Origin: Liriodendron chinense
Lineage: Eukaryota > Streptophyta > Magnoliopsida > Magnoliales > Magnoliaceae
Assembly (NCBI GenBank): GCA_003013855.2
Contig: ML058408.1
Span: 3,348,001 to 3,412,000, forward strand
DNA: 64,000 bases
Direction of reading: 5' to 3'
The first letter of the stretch is position 1, and each line of letters opens with the position of its first letter. Below, in pieces: positions 49,581-60,561 of the stretch. Both the position numbers and the translations under genes were made by a program. The notes under the pieces are model-generated. The model had not been told where the DNA came from. It saw only the letters and a list, made by a program, of their open reading frames with translations, and made no database searches.

Positions 49581-50710
49581 TCTCCTAGTCTGATGGAGGT
49601 ATAGAGTAGATTAGGTTTAGTTTGTTTTTGTGTTAGTTTTACTGCTTTAGTAGATTTCGATGCGGATGTAGATCCCCATGATCGACTCTCTCAGGTACTC
49701 TCGTACTCACCCTCTTTTATTTTTATCATTGCTCTCATGTTATTGCTCATTGCATATCTTTTTATATCGAGGACAATGCAAGATTTGGTTGGGGGTGAGA
49801 TTCCTAAATCGAGCAATATGTGACATTTCGAGCAATGTTTGTAAAGATTTTTAAATTTTTCTGAAACATCAAAACTCTTTTGGAAAACCTTGTTTCTATG
49901 CACTTGGGATGCTATAAGTATGAAAGGATGAGAGATTAATAGATATGATTTTGAGATTTCTTAATTATCTTAAATGTAATAGTTTTCTATATTAATTCCC
50001 CTATTGAGTTGATTAATAGAAAATTTTAACTCTTTTGAATCTGGTTCATAGTACATGATTCTCATGGTTTGAAGGGATTATTAAATTTGTAGCTTGGTTA
50101 AACTGAAGATTTGAAATGTTTAGGAACCAAGCCGGGGAACTTTGTCCATCCTTGTTCATGTGAAATAAGAGAAAAGAATGAAAGATATGGATTTCTAAAA
50201 ATCCTATCTAATGTATATTAAAAAGAGAAAGAAAGTATGGTTATTCATTGAATATTTGTGAAAATTTCAAAAAGGGCTAACTATTACCAACTAGGGGATG
50301 GTCTACCCATAACCAAAGTTAGAAATGGAAAGTAGTGTGAAAGCTATCGAAGGAACAGTAAAGCAAATTCTTATCATAAGCATTTGGTTGATCTATACAC
50401 TTTTAAATCCTTAATTTAACTGATTTATGAAAAAGGTAATCCTAGAAATTCATGAGATGAACGTTCACGATGCACACTAGATCATACATGTTTGGATTCT
50501 TCTATTTGTCAATTAATCGGTGCGGATTCTATTTGAACACTTATTATGTTTAGAGAGTTAGAATTTCAATTTCTTATCACTAAATTTCTTTGAATTTTAT
50601 ACGTTCTGAAGTTTATAGAAGTATAGTTTCCAAGAGAGAGTTGAGTTTTTAGATAAGTGAATTGTTTCATGCATGTTTTGCTTGGAAGTAGCAAAATGCT
50701 GGTTGGGGAG
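49581..50710 (+). other. Non-coding 3' region and PPT of element C
   Basis: No envelope-like ORF. Ends with GCTGGTTGGGGAG, the polypurine tract, immediately before the 3' LTR. Parallel to 23707-25211 of element B. Confidence 0.7.
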
Positions 50711-51979
50711 TGTTGAGCTCTCAATTTATACATATTCTAACCCAATTGCATCACATTTTATGCATGATTTCCATGTTTAAAAGATTATCTAATGCATGTT
50801 TTGTGATTGTAGGAATGAGAAAGAGACATCACATATTTGAAGGCTAAAAGAACACCTTTAGAAGCACTTGATGATGATTGAAGGTGGGCCAAAGAAATGA
50901 AAGAAGAAGCAAGTGAAGAAGAGAGAGAAGGAATAAAAAATCACCAAACTCAATGGGTTAGACCGGTCAAGATTGGTCGGCCACCCCTCTGCATACCACT
51001 CCAGCAATTGCTGGAGCTTGTTGGACCAAGCCCAGAAATGGTCCGACCAGTCGGCCTAGTGTAATTTCAGCAAATTTCAGATTTTCAGGAAGCTTGCTCT
51101 ACAGCTCCAATTTTTCATGCGCTGCGTAAGTTGTTTCGTAATTCTGGAAGATTCTGAGGCGTTAGAGCTTCAATGTTATACAAGGACACCTAAGGTTCAT
51201 TCCTAAGGCATCAAAGAAAGCTTGAAAACTCATGGGAGGTGAAGAGGATCATCACGGAGCATCTGCAACTCCAATTCCGATTTTTACGCTTTTTAGTCGT
51301 TTTCCATTGTTTCTAGTTGAAGTATGATGATGCTCGGCTAAAATCTCTTAGCTAAGGCTAAGAGGTAAAGCTTGTAGTTAGTTCTAATGTAGAATTCATT
51401 TAATTCAAGTACATTTACTTGAAGTTTAAATTTTAAGTTCTAGTTTAAATAAAGTTGGTATTTTTGGATGTTTTATGAGAGTTTATGTACTTCGGACATG
51501 AATTCCTTACAATTCTCTGAGATGGCTATGTTTGGATTAATTAGATTAGAATTGTAGTAACCCTAGAGCATGTCATAGTCTCTTGGCATGACTGTTACTT
51601 TGAAGGCTACATGTTTGAGTTCTATATGCTTTATTAGAACTAGAATCTTATTTTCTGACTTAAGTGAGATTGTTTATGTGAGAATGCTTAATCTTCCAAC
51701 TAGATGAGAGATAGAAATTCGAATCTAGTTGTATTTATGTTTGGATGAATGAATTCTCATTGGACTACTACAAGTGGATCTTTAAGGCCTTAGTTTCATT
51801 AATTATCAATTTTTCTTAAAATTACTGTTTTACCTAGTTTTTTAAAACAGAATTCTAAAATTGCTAAGATTGAAGTTGTTGAAAAAGTTTAGATTGTTTA
51901 CCCTAATTTCCTGTGGATCGACCTTGGTCTTACCGAGTTATTACTACATCGCAAGCCCTACACTTGAGGCGAGCGAACA
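50711..51979 (+). repeat. Element C 3' LTR
   Basis: 1269 bp, TGTTGAGCTC to GCGAGCGAACA, followed by the TSD TCACC. The TATA box seen in the 5' LTR is altered here (TTATACAA near 51177). Differences from the 5' LTR are frequent throughout. Confidence 0.87.
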
Positions 51980-51984
51980 TCACC

Positions 51985-52239
51985 TTTAAATACGGGAGCG
52001 TTGTTTAATGGCTAAATCATATGTCATCAAGTTAGTAGAAAAGAATTTAAACCAAATAGTGTATAATAAGTTTGAAATTAGGGTGGTTCCAAACAATTAC
52101 AATAGTATCCGTACAATCATCCAAGTTAACAATAGAATTTACTCAGCTGGGGTTCAATGTACATATAAAAAAGAACTAGAAGTCTAACAACCATGTGTAA
52201 TGACTCCGATGGTAGTATCGAAACGGAAGTCTGCTGTTC
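51985..52239. other. Continuation of the LTR-like or intergenic DNA beyond element C
   Basis: Joins 29091 when C is removed. No gene or recognised domain. Confidence 0.35.
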
Positions 52240-53480
52240 ACAACCCCAAGTGATACCACTTTTGAAATGTCAAAAGGTCTCCAAATGAGTTGATTCCAAA
52301 GCCATTTGAAAGATCATTGAATTATCTTTCCAATGAGTATAAGATACCCCGATCTAGCATGTATTAAGAGAGTTATAACCATTTTCATGGGGTTCATGGG
52401 ATGTATTATCCAAATTGCGATAACCTTTTTTTTTTATCTAAATTGTAATATGAAGTTTGGGTCCACTTTTGAAAGGTTAAACCATGTCCAAATGAAATGA
52501 TTCCAAAGTCATTTGAAAGTTCATTTGAATTAGCTTTCTAATAAGCACAAGATAAGTTTGATCCGACCTATAACAAGGGAGTTATGACCATTTTCGTAGG
52601 ATCGTGCTATGTTGAAAAAATAGTGATCGCAATTTTCCACTATCGCAATTTGAAGGATCATTATTTTTCCATAATCGCAGAAAATCGTGATCATCCAAAT
52701 CACGATAGCTATTTTTTCAGCATGATATTATCCCATAAAAATAGTCATAACTCCCTCATTACAGGTCATATCAGGGTAATTTTCTGCTTGTTGGAAAGAT
52801 ACTTTCAAATGACTTTGGAATCATCTCATTTAGACATCGTTTGAGCTTTCAAAAGTGGGCACAAGTTTCATATTGTACTTTAAAAAAACAACTTTTACAG
52901 GCTTGGATAATACATCATGTAGTCTCACAAAAACAATCATAACTACCGTCAATACATGTTGGATGGGGGTGATCTTGTGCTATTTGGAAAGATAATTCGA
53001 CGATATTTCAAATGACTTTGGAATCGGCTCATTTGGAGACTGTTTGACCTTTCAAAAGTGGGCCCAAAGTTCAAATCGCAATTTAAACAAAACAATGATC
53101 GCAGTTTGGACAATGCATTGTGTGATTCCACAAAATGGTTATAATTCTCTTGTTACATGTCAAATCATGGTGATATCGTGCTCATTGGAAAGATATTTCG
53201 ACGATATTTCAAATGGCTTTGGAATCAACTCATTTAGAGATCGCTTGACACTTCAAAAGTGGGCCCAAAGCTGGATAAAATAGCAATCACGATTTAAATA
53301 ATGCATCATGCAGTCGCTTAAAACACTTAAAACTCCTCAATACATGTCGGATCGGGGTGATCTTGTGTTCATTAGAAAGAGAATTCAATAATCTTTTAAA
53401 TGGCGTTAGAATTAGCTCATTTGAAGACCGTTTGGGCCTCTAAAAGTAGGCCCAAAACAATGATCGTGGTTTGAACAATG
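52240..53480. repeat. Satellite-like repeat, about 185-200 bp units, with head-to-head inversion
   Basis: Units contain TTTCAAATGACTTTGGAATC, CATTTGGAGACCGTTTGACC-like and CAAAAGTGGGCCCAAAG blocks. About two units are in reverse orientation (52250-52620) and about four in forward orientation (52745-53480), with a symmetry centre near 52666. GTTGAAAAAATAGTGATCG at 52611 pairs with a complementary string at 52703-52721. No coding capacity is convincing. Confidence 0.85.
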
Positions 53481-53542
53481 TGTTAGTGCATTTTTCTATG
53501 ACATACTAGTGCACCTTATTGGTCAATTACATAGGTCCTAGG
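53481..53542 (+). repeat. Truncated start of an F-family LTR
   Basis: TGTTAGTGCATTTTTCTATG and following bases match the minus-strand start of F at 32923. Only 62 bases remain before element D begins; the last five (CTAGG) are the left TSD copy of D. The rest of the LTR may lie beyond D and E, outside the window. Confidence 0.65.
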
Positions 53543-54554
53543 TGTAATGACCCAAGGGTTCGAAATAATTAAAATAACAATTTAATTAATTATTTAGTAA
53601 ATTTCGTGATTTATTATATTGATAAATTAATAATAAATAATCCATAGGGAATTAGTATGAGATCCCTTTATTAAAGTTACTTAAAATGAACCCTAGAATA
53701 GCGTAGATGTGTCAGGATTTCACAAAACTCACAAATTTATAATAATTACGAAAATGCCATTAGTTAAACTGAGGATTTTAAGTATGCTAGTTTCTGACAA
53801 TCATTTTCATGCAAAAATTCATATAATAGTTTAGGGGCATATTTTTACCGTACACATCAAATTTCAGCCCTCCGATCATCCTACAAGTACCCTAATCAGA
53901 AATTGGGCCATAAGTGGGCCATCTAACCTCGGATCTACCTCATTTTTTGTGTCATGCCTTAAAACTATGTGGCCTACCTGATGGTTGGAGTATATTTATT
54001 ACATACATCACGGTGGGACCCACGTACACTGCGTGCACATTATACGCGCCGGTCAAACGGGCGTTGACCGCGTCTTGCGAAGACGCGTCTTCCTCTTCCG
54101 CCTGCTACGACAGCAACGTTCGCTGTCCGTCAGAACGCTCCACGCCATCCATCACGGTGAACCCTATCTAAAAATCCATTCCGTCCATTATGTAGCCCCC
54201 TCTTAGGACTAGTAAGGGATGAATTTGTTTTTGTAATTAGAGGCCCGAGTGGACTGCACAATCCTTTTATATCTGGAACTTAACGAAATAAAACGCTCAA
54301 GATCGGGACCGATCCTACGCATGGGTCCCTGAAATTTTAAGGGATTGTTTTCAAGGACCCCACCTACTATTTTAACGGTTCACATAATGCCAAGTGATGA
54401 TGTAGAGGGAGATCTGAAATCTTGATCTTTTCCTTCTCCTACTCAAACTCAACCACGCCGGTCCGGTTCTTCCGTCCGCAAAACGCCACCTCCGGTGTAT
54501 CTATGTGATATGAAAGCCCCGTAAGTGTCTCTTCCCTTCCCATAAAAATGTAAA

Positions 54555-54589
<35 letters not shown>

Positions 54590-55438
54590 CCGTTGAGAGA
54601 GAGTGAAAGAGAGAGAGTTAAAGTAGGGGGGTTTCCTGTTGCTGTTTGCTGCTCCTGTTGCTGGGGCAACATTCCAGTAGCAAGGAGAAGAAGAAGAAGA
54701 AAGAGAAAGAAAAGGAAAAGAAAGAAAAAGAAGAAGGAAAGAAAGAGAGAAGAGGAAGAGACTGTGAGTTTTTTTCTCATATTTTTTCTTATATGATAAT
54801 TCTGATTATTTTATTTATTTTATGAATTTTAAACGTCGTATATCGGTTTGTAATTTTTTCTTTCAAGTGATTATGATTTGTATCAATTTTAAATATTCAT
54901 GTGGAGATTTTCAGGTAAATTGTGTTGTAACATGTATTAACTGAGTGTGGATTTGCTTTAAGGGGATTTGAAGTAATGATTTGATTCATGCATGGCACGA
55001 TTTGTGAACTCCAGTTATTACCGTAGGGTGAGCACCCTGGTGTGTGCAACAGACCCATTGATGATTGTTTGGGTGAGTGCCCAAGTGTGTGCAACAGTCC
55101 CTGGTTGAGCGCCCTGTGTGTGCAATATACCCTTCTGATAGTCCATCGATTGTGGACGAGTTGGTTGAGCTCCCTGGTGTGTGCAAGATACCATACTAGT
55201 ATACCCAGTGGATATCAGATGATTTTGGCAGGTTGGGTGAGTTCCTTGGTGTGTACAAGAGACCAACTCTGCAATTGTGAAACAGTGTAGGCCCGACTAT
55301 AAAATGGCCCTGGATGTTCTACTGATAACCGTACTGAGATTTTTGAGGCATACTTGCATACCATGCATCACGTGCATGTTTAAGAGATTTTGGTTTGATA
55401 AAATTGTCCATTAGATTTGTAATGATTTATAACAAAAT
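53543..55438 (+). repeat. Element D 5' LTR, probably truncated at its 3' end
   Basis: Aligned to the A LTR through the 5' part and the purine-rich zone. It has (GA)n at 54553-54589 and AGAAG-rich sequence at 54681-54760. The expected GGGCGTTACA end and the PBS are not found; gag sequence begins abruptly near 55439. A string of GAGCACCCTGGTGTGTGCAA-like repeats lies at 55027-55265. Confidence 0.65.
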
Positions 55439-55773
55439 ATTCCAAGGTGGTGAACAAAGCACTAGTTATCGAACAAGATTTTGAAGACATTATGAAAAAT
55501 CGCGAACCAAAGAGAGGGGTGGGCACTAAACAGAGGACGATATCAAAACCTCCTTTAAATCAGGAGAAAAGACAAAGGACTACACCTGCAGTACCTCCAG
55601 CACTCTCTCAACAACGTCAAAACTTTTCAGTCACATGTTATAACTGCGGAATAGAAGGGCACATATCACGTACTTGCCCCCAACCCCGTCGTCAACCACA
55701 AAATCAGAGATCTGGACAACAAACTCATGCAAGGACTCAACCATTTGATTTGGCACCTAAAACCTCGCAATAA
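55439..55773 (+). pseudogene. Element D gag, C-terminal fragment with zinc knuckle
   Basis: Only the end of Gag remains. It reads KVVNKALVIEQDFEDIMKNR, then a basic linker and a CCHC zinc knuckle (CYNCGIEGHISRTC), which would bind genomic RNA. The capsid core is absent. The frame stops at 55771-55773 and further stops separate it from protease. Confidence 0.8.
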
Positions 55774-55839
55774 AAGCCACCCTATCCCTAGGCATAAGTA
55801 AGGTCGCAAACACAATAACAAACAAGGCAGAGCAGTCAA

Positions 55840-57963
55840 GTGTTACGTCAGGCGACACAAGGATGGGTCTTTGCTGTAGCTCCTCCAGAAGACGAGCCAG
55901 AAGAAAATCTTGATGATGATGAAACCGCAGACAGGAATATGGTGGAAGGTACATTACTCATTTATGCCTCTCCGGTGAAAACTTTATTTGATTCCGGCGC
56001 CTCTCATTCATTTATCTCCACATCTCTCGTCAAATTATTAGGCTTATCTACTGAACTTTTAACAGAGAAACTTGTGGTGGCTACACCCGTGAGAAAATTG
56101 GTAGTTCCAAGTCAAGTATGTAAATCTTGTCCAATCACCATTAGGGAATGGAAACTGTTGGCCAATTTGGTTGTAATGGAAATGCAAGGGTTCGAAATGA
56201 TTTTGGGCATGGACTTCCTTGCCACGTTTCATGCCAAAATCGATTGTTTTAAGAAAATAGTAACGTTTTCAGTCCCCGGACAACCGAGCGTACAATTTTA
56301 TGGAACTAAGGAATGGAATGAATTAGGAAACTTAGCAATCCTTATAGATGATGAACCTCAAAAGGGCAGCATTGACCACATCCCTATTGTGAATGAATTT
56401 CACGAAGTATTTCACGAAGTGTTGAAACTACCGCCTTACCGTGAAGTAGACTTCTGTATCGACCTTCTGCCGGGAACTACACCTATATTGATACCACCAT
56501 ACCGAATGTCACCTGTTGAATTAAAAGAATTAAAAGACCAACTAGAACAACTACTAGAGCAAGGCTTCGTTCGACACAGTGTCTCACCATGGGGAGCACC
56601 TGTCCTGTTCGTGAAGAAAAAGGACAGTAGCCTACAACTCTGTATTGATTACAGGAAGATAAACAAAGTCACCATCAAGAATAAGTACCCTCTGCCCAGA
56701 ATTGACGACTTATTCGACCAATTGAGGGGAGCCCAGTACTTTTCCAAGATTGATTTACGATCAGGGTACCACCAACTTCGTATCAAAGAGGAAGATATAC
56801 CTAAAACCGCTTTTAGAACACGTTACGGGCATTATGAATTTCTTGTAATGCCGTTCGGGTTGACGAATGCCCCCGCAGTATTTATAGACCTAATGAATCG
56901 GGTTTTCAAACCCTACTTGGATCATTTTGTTATAGTGTTTATAGATGACATCTTGATTTACTCGAAGTCGAGAGAAAAACATGAAGAGCATCTGCGAATC
57001 TTTCTGCAAACTCTTAAGGATCATCAATTATATGCTAAATTTGAGAAGTACGATTTCTGGCAGAGGGAAGTGAAATTCTTGGGTCACGTAGTGTCTGAAA
57101 AAGGAATATTAGTTGATCCTTCTAAAGTTGAGGCAGTGGTGAAATGGGAGCAGCCCACGAATGTGTTAGAAGGCCGCAGCTTCCTTGGACTAGCGGGATA
57201 TTACAGAAGGTTTATTGAGGGGTTTTCAAAGATCGCAAAACCGTTGACTCATTTAATTGTAAAGTGGATACCATTCTAATGGGAAGAAGAGCAAGAGAAA
57301 GCCTTTCGTGAATTAAAAGAAAAACTGACGACTACTCCAGTTCTCACAATACCGATTGAAGGAGAGAAGTTTGTAGTGTATACTGATGCATTGTATCGAG
57401 GATTAGGATGCGTCCTTATGCAAGGAGGTAAGGTTATCGCTTATGCCTCTAGACAGCTGAAGAATCACGAAAGAAATTACCCGACTCGTGATTTAGAATT
57501 AGCAGTTGTGGTGTTTGCCCTAAAAATATGGAGACACTATCTATACGGAGAGCAGTTCGAGTTATATGCAGATCACAAAAGCTTGAAATATCTATTCGAT
57601 CAGAAAGAACTCAACATGCGTCAGAGGCGATGGATAGAGTACCTAAAGGATTTCTATTTTGATATCTGTTATCACCCAGGCAAGGCAAATGTGGTAGCCG
57701 ACGCGTTAAGTAGGAAGAACCATCGACTTGCAGCTTGTATGACCATAAAGGAATGGAAGATGATCGACGCTTTAAAGAATTATGATTTTGAACTGAAGTC
57801 GGGAGGAGAAAATTCCTATCTCAGCAGTTTGGTAGTCCGACCTACACTGGTGAGCAAAGTTATAGAAGCTCGGAAACATGACACATGTATACAAGCTAAA
57901 ATCACGGAAACATCGAAAGGAGAAACACTCAACTGGAATATCAGAACTAGATGGAGGAATTAG
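55840..57963 (+). pseudogene. Element D protease, reverse transcriptase and RNase H
   Basis: One frame with a single internal stop. Protease: LFDSGASHSFIS, with the DSGA active site. RT: CIDYRKIN, PLPRIDD, KIDLRSGYHQ (catalytic Asp), MPFGLTNAPAVF and FIDDILIYS (double Asp). A TAA at 57277-57279 replaces a glutamate codon just before RNase H. RNase H: YTDALYRGLG in place of the usual DAS, DLELAV, ADHKSLKYLF, and VVADALSRK. A frameshift near 57935 leads into integrase. The GTG codon at 55840 is internal to the original polyprotein. Key RT residues are intact, but the polyprotein is not continuous. Confidence 0.85.
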
Positions 57964-58842
57964 AAACCAAGGAAGATTATGCGTCCCATACATCGCAAAA
58001 TTAAAGGAAGAAATATTAGGTGAGGCACATCGATCAAGATTTACCATCCACCCGAGAAGCACAAAAATGTACCGCGATGTACGAAGACAATACTGGTAGG
58101 AATAATCTGAAAAGAGACGTAGCTGATTTCATTTCTAAATGCCTCACATCTCAACGAGTGAAAACTGAACATCAGAAACCATCAGGGTTGTTACAACCAT
58201 TACCTATCGCTCAGTGGAAATGGGAGCATATTACGATGGATTTCCAAAAACTCAAGGAAACCACGATGCGATATGGGTGATTGTTGACAGACTAACCAAA
58301 TCTGCACATTTTATACCGATCTGTATTTCATACTCGATGGATAAATTGTGTAAACTTTATATCAAGGAAATAGTACGACTGCATGGAGTCCCCGTATCGA
58401 TTGTTTCTGACCGTGATTCAAGATTCACATCTAGATTCTGGAAGACATTTCAGAAAGCAATGGGAACTACACTTGATTATAGTACGGCCTTTCACCCTTA
58501 GACTGATGGGCAGACAGAGCGAGTGAACCAAATACTCGAAGATATGCTTCATTTATGTGCCCTAGATTTTAAAGGAAGTTGGGATGATCACTTACCTTTA
58601 ATTGAATTCGCATATAATAACAGTTATCAGGCCAGCATCACAATGGCGCCGTACGAAGCTCTTTATGGAAGACCATGCCGATCATCGAGCTACTGGGCCG
58701 AGGTCGAAGAAAAATGCCTACTCGGGCCAGAATTAGTACAAGAAACCTCTAAGAAAGTACACATCATAAAGGACCGAATCCGCACAGCACAGAGTCGACA
58801 GAAGAGTTACGCCGACAATCGCAGAAAAGAATTGGAATTTTT
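57936..58842 (+). pseudogene. Element D integrase, truncated by element E
   Basis: Starts with the zinc-binding-region sequence LDGGIRNQGRLCVP, then CLTSQRVKTEHQKP. Core residues are D in HITMDF, D in IVSDRDSRF, and E in QTERVNQ. Stops lie at 58097-58099 and 58499-58501, with frameshifts near 58100 and 58250. The chain continues to KSYADNRRKELEF, where the C-terminal domain and any chromodomain are lost to insertion E at 58843. Confidence 0.85.
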
Positions 58843-60487
58843 TGTAACGACCCGAGATTTTCGACTCTCGTGTATAACACGACAGCCGAATTTCCAAGTA
58901 AATCATGGACTAATTGATTTGTTAAATAATGAAATATAGCATTCAAGCACAATGGCGGAAACAATTATCATCTTATTCTATCAAACTTACTACGTCATCA
59001 TCAATGTTTAAATAAGGGAACCAACCAATATCCATACTGATTAATTAAAATACAAAACCATGTCTTCTCTTGAAGACTTATTACAATTCCATAAATTTAT
59101 CAACTACTCAAAAGAAATATTTAATACATGATAACATCAATTAAGTTTATCTAACATCGTCATCCGCCATGTGATCATACGAACCATCGAACTCTTTTCC
59201 TTAAAAATCGAGTTCAATACCTGGATCTTCACCTGCATCACCTAAATTGTGTTTGGGATAGCGTTAAACGCTATCATAGTGGGGAATATTCCCTCCAAGA
59301 CTATCAAGAATAACAATGTACAAAACTCAGAGTACCGCAACACAATAATATCTTTATTCAAACAAAACAATCAAGTAAATTGTGTTTGGGATAGCGTTAA
59401 ACGCTAAATGGAATGCATGCTTTGGCTAAGGCACCCTGCGTAGAAATCATAATACATGAAGTGGGAGACTCCCTGTTACGACTTCACGCTAGCCACTAGT
59501 CACCAGAGGTTCCTGGGACGCACAAGCCCATAGTTTTGCCCGACCACGTGAGAAACGGGACACTCATAGCCCAAATCTACACGTGACAGTGTACGGGAGA
59601 AGTAGGATGCTCTAGCCTATTCTCAATTCCGTACACCCAAATGGAGCCAAGTGAATGCATGACTTTAATTTCACCTTTATTTAAGTGTTTTCGCATACAA
59701 CCGATTTAAATAAAACTCAGTGGTCGTTATGGGGAGTCGCAAGCAACCCAGCATAGGCCGACAGCTCGGGATTAGTGTCCATAGCACCAACCCCGGCTCA
59801 TGAGAATTTGTATACCATTAGTGTCCACTCATTATCCCGTTTTATGATTTCATCATGTCCCAAAAAGCCAATGTTGTACATCATGACCAAATTCATTAAA
59901 ATACCCATGTACTATAAATGGATCAAATCAAGCATCATGTACATGTAAGGATCCATTAACAAACAATCACTTCATTCTCTCAGTTAAGTCAAGATATATT
60001 CTTTCATCATGGACACCTCTCACGGGTTCCATCTCTCTACATCGAATAATTTTACCAACTTAGGGACAAAGAGTATACAATAATGGGATGTCTAGGTGAT
60101 GATCTTATACACATATTTCATATCACAATATAAAAATCAATCTTACTTGTAATACATGGACTAAGAAAATAAGGGCATAGATTTCAAAAAAATGATCACA
60201 AATACACATGCTTCTTAGTAAAAAATCTAAATAAGGAATCACATCACCATACAATGATATTCATTACAAATCTCACATCAAACTTCATGTTATATGGATA
60301 AGCAATTCAAAACAAAATAACTTCACATGCCACAAAAGAAACTTATGATAATCGTGGTATTATTAATGAAAGGCTTGAAGGAAAATGCTCACCTTAGGAT
60401 GGACTTAGAAGAAGATGGTTGTAGAAGATCCTAGCCGCTGGAAAAATCTGAGAAAGAACTCTCTTCTTCTTCTTCTTCTTCTCTTCT

Positions 60488-60561
<74 letters not shown>

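Larger units (their letters stand above)
29092..51979 (+). mobile_element. Element C: old Athila-like retrotransposon with nested insertions
   Basis: TSD TCACC at 29087-29091 and 51980-51984. 5' LTR 29092-30401, PBS 30408-30424, split gag-pol, PPT before 50711, 3' LTR 50711-51979. Three insertions interrupt the interior: F (30980-32923), X2 (35923-42010) and C' (42548-47941, itself containing B'). Removing them and one TSD copy each rejoins gag-pol homology in the same order as element B. Many stops and shifts and visibly diverged LTRs make it older than B. Confidence 0.9.
53543..58842 (+). mobile_element. Element D: Tekay-like chromovirus, coding but broken, 3' part cut off
   Basis: 5' LTR start TGTAATGACCC follows CTAGG. 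LTR text matches A and E (for example the AATAATTACGAAAATGCC and CCGATCAT segments). It is followed by a gag C-terminal fragment, protease, RT, RNase H and integrase in the usual Ty3/gypsy order. The integrase is interrupted at 58842 by element E on the opposite strand; the remainder and the 3' LTR must lie outside the window. Assignment to the Tekay lineage rests on sequence wording and the LTR relationship, since the chromodomain region is not visible. Confidence 0.8.

Noticed and set aside
58843..59177. Taking TGTAACGACC at 58843 as the start of a plus-strand LTR
   Set aside because: The LTR ends are inverted repeats. At 63666 the PBS lies on the minus-strand side, and the PPT lies at 61708, so the element is on the minus strand.
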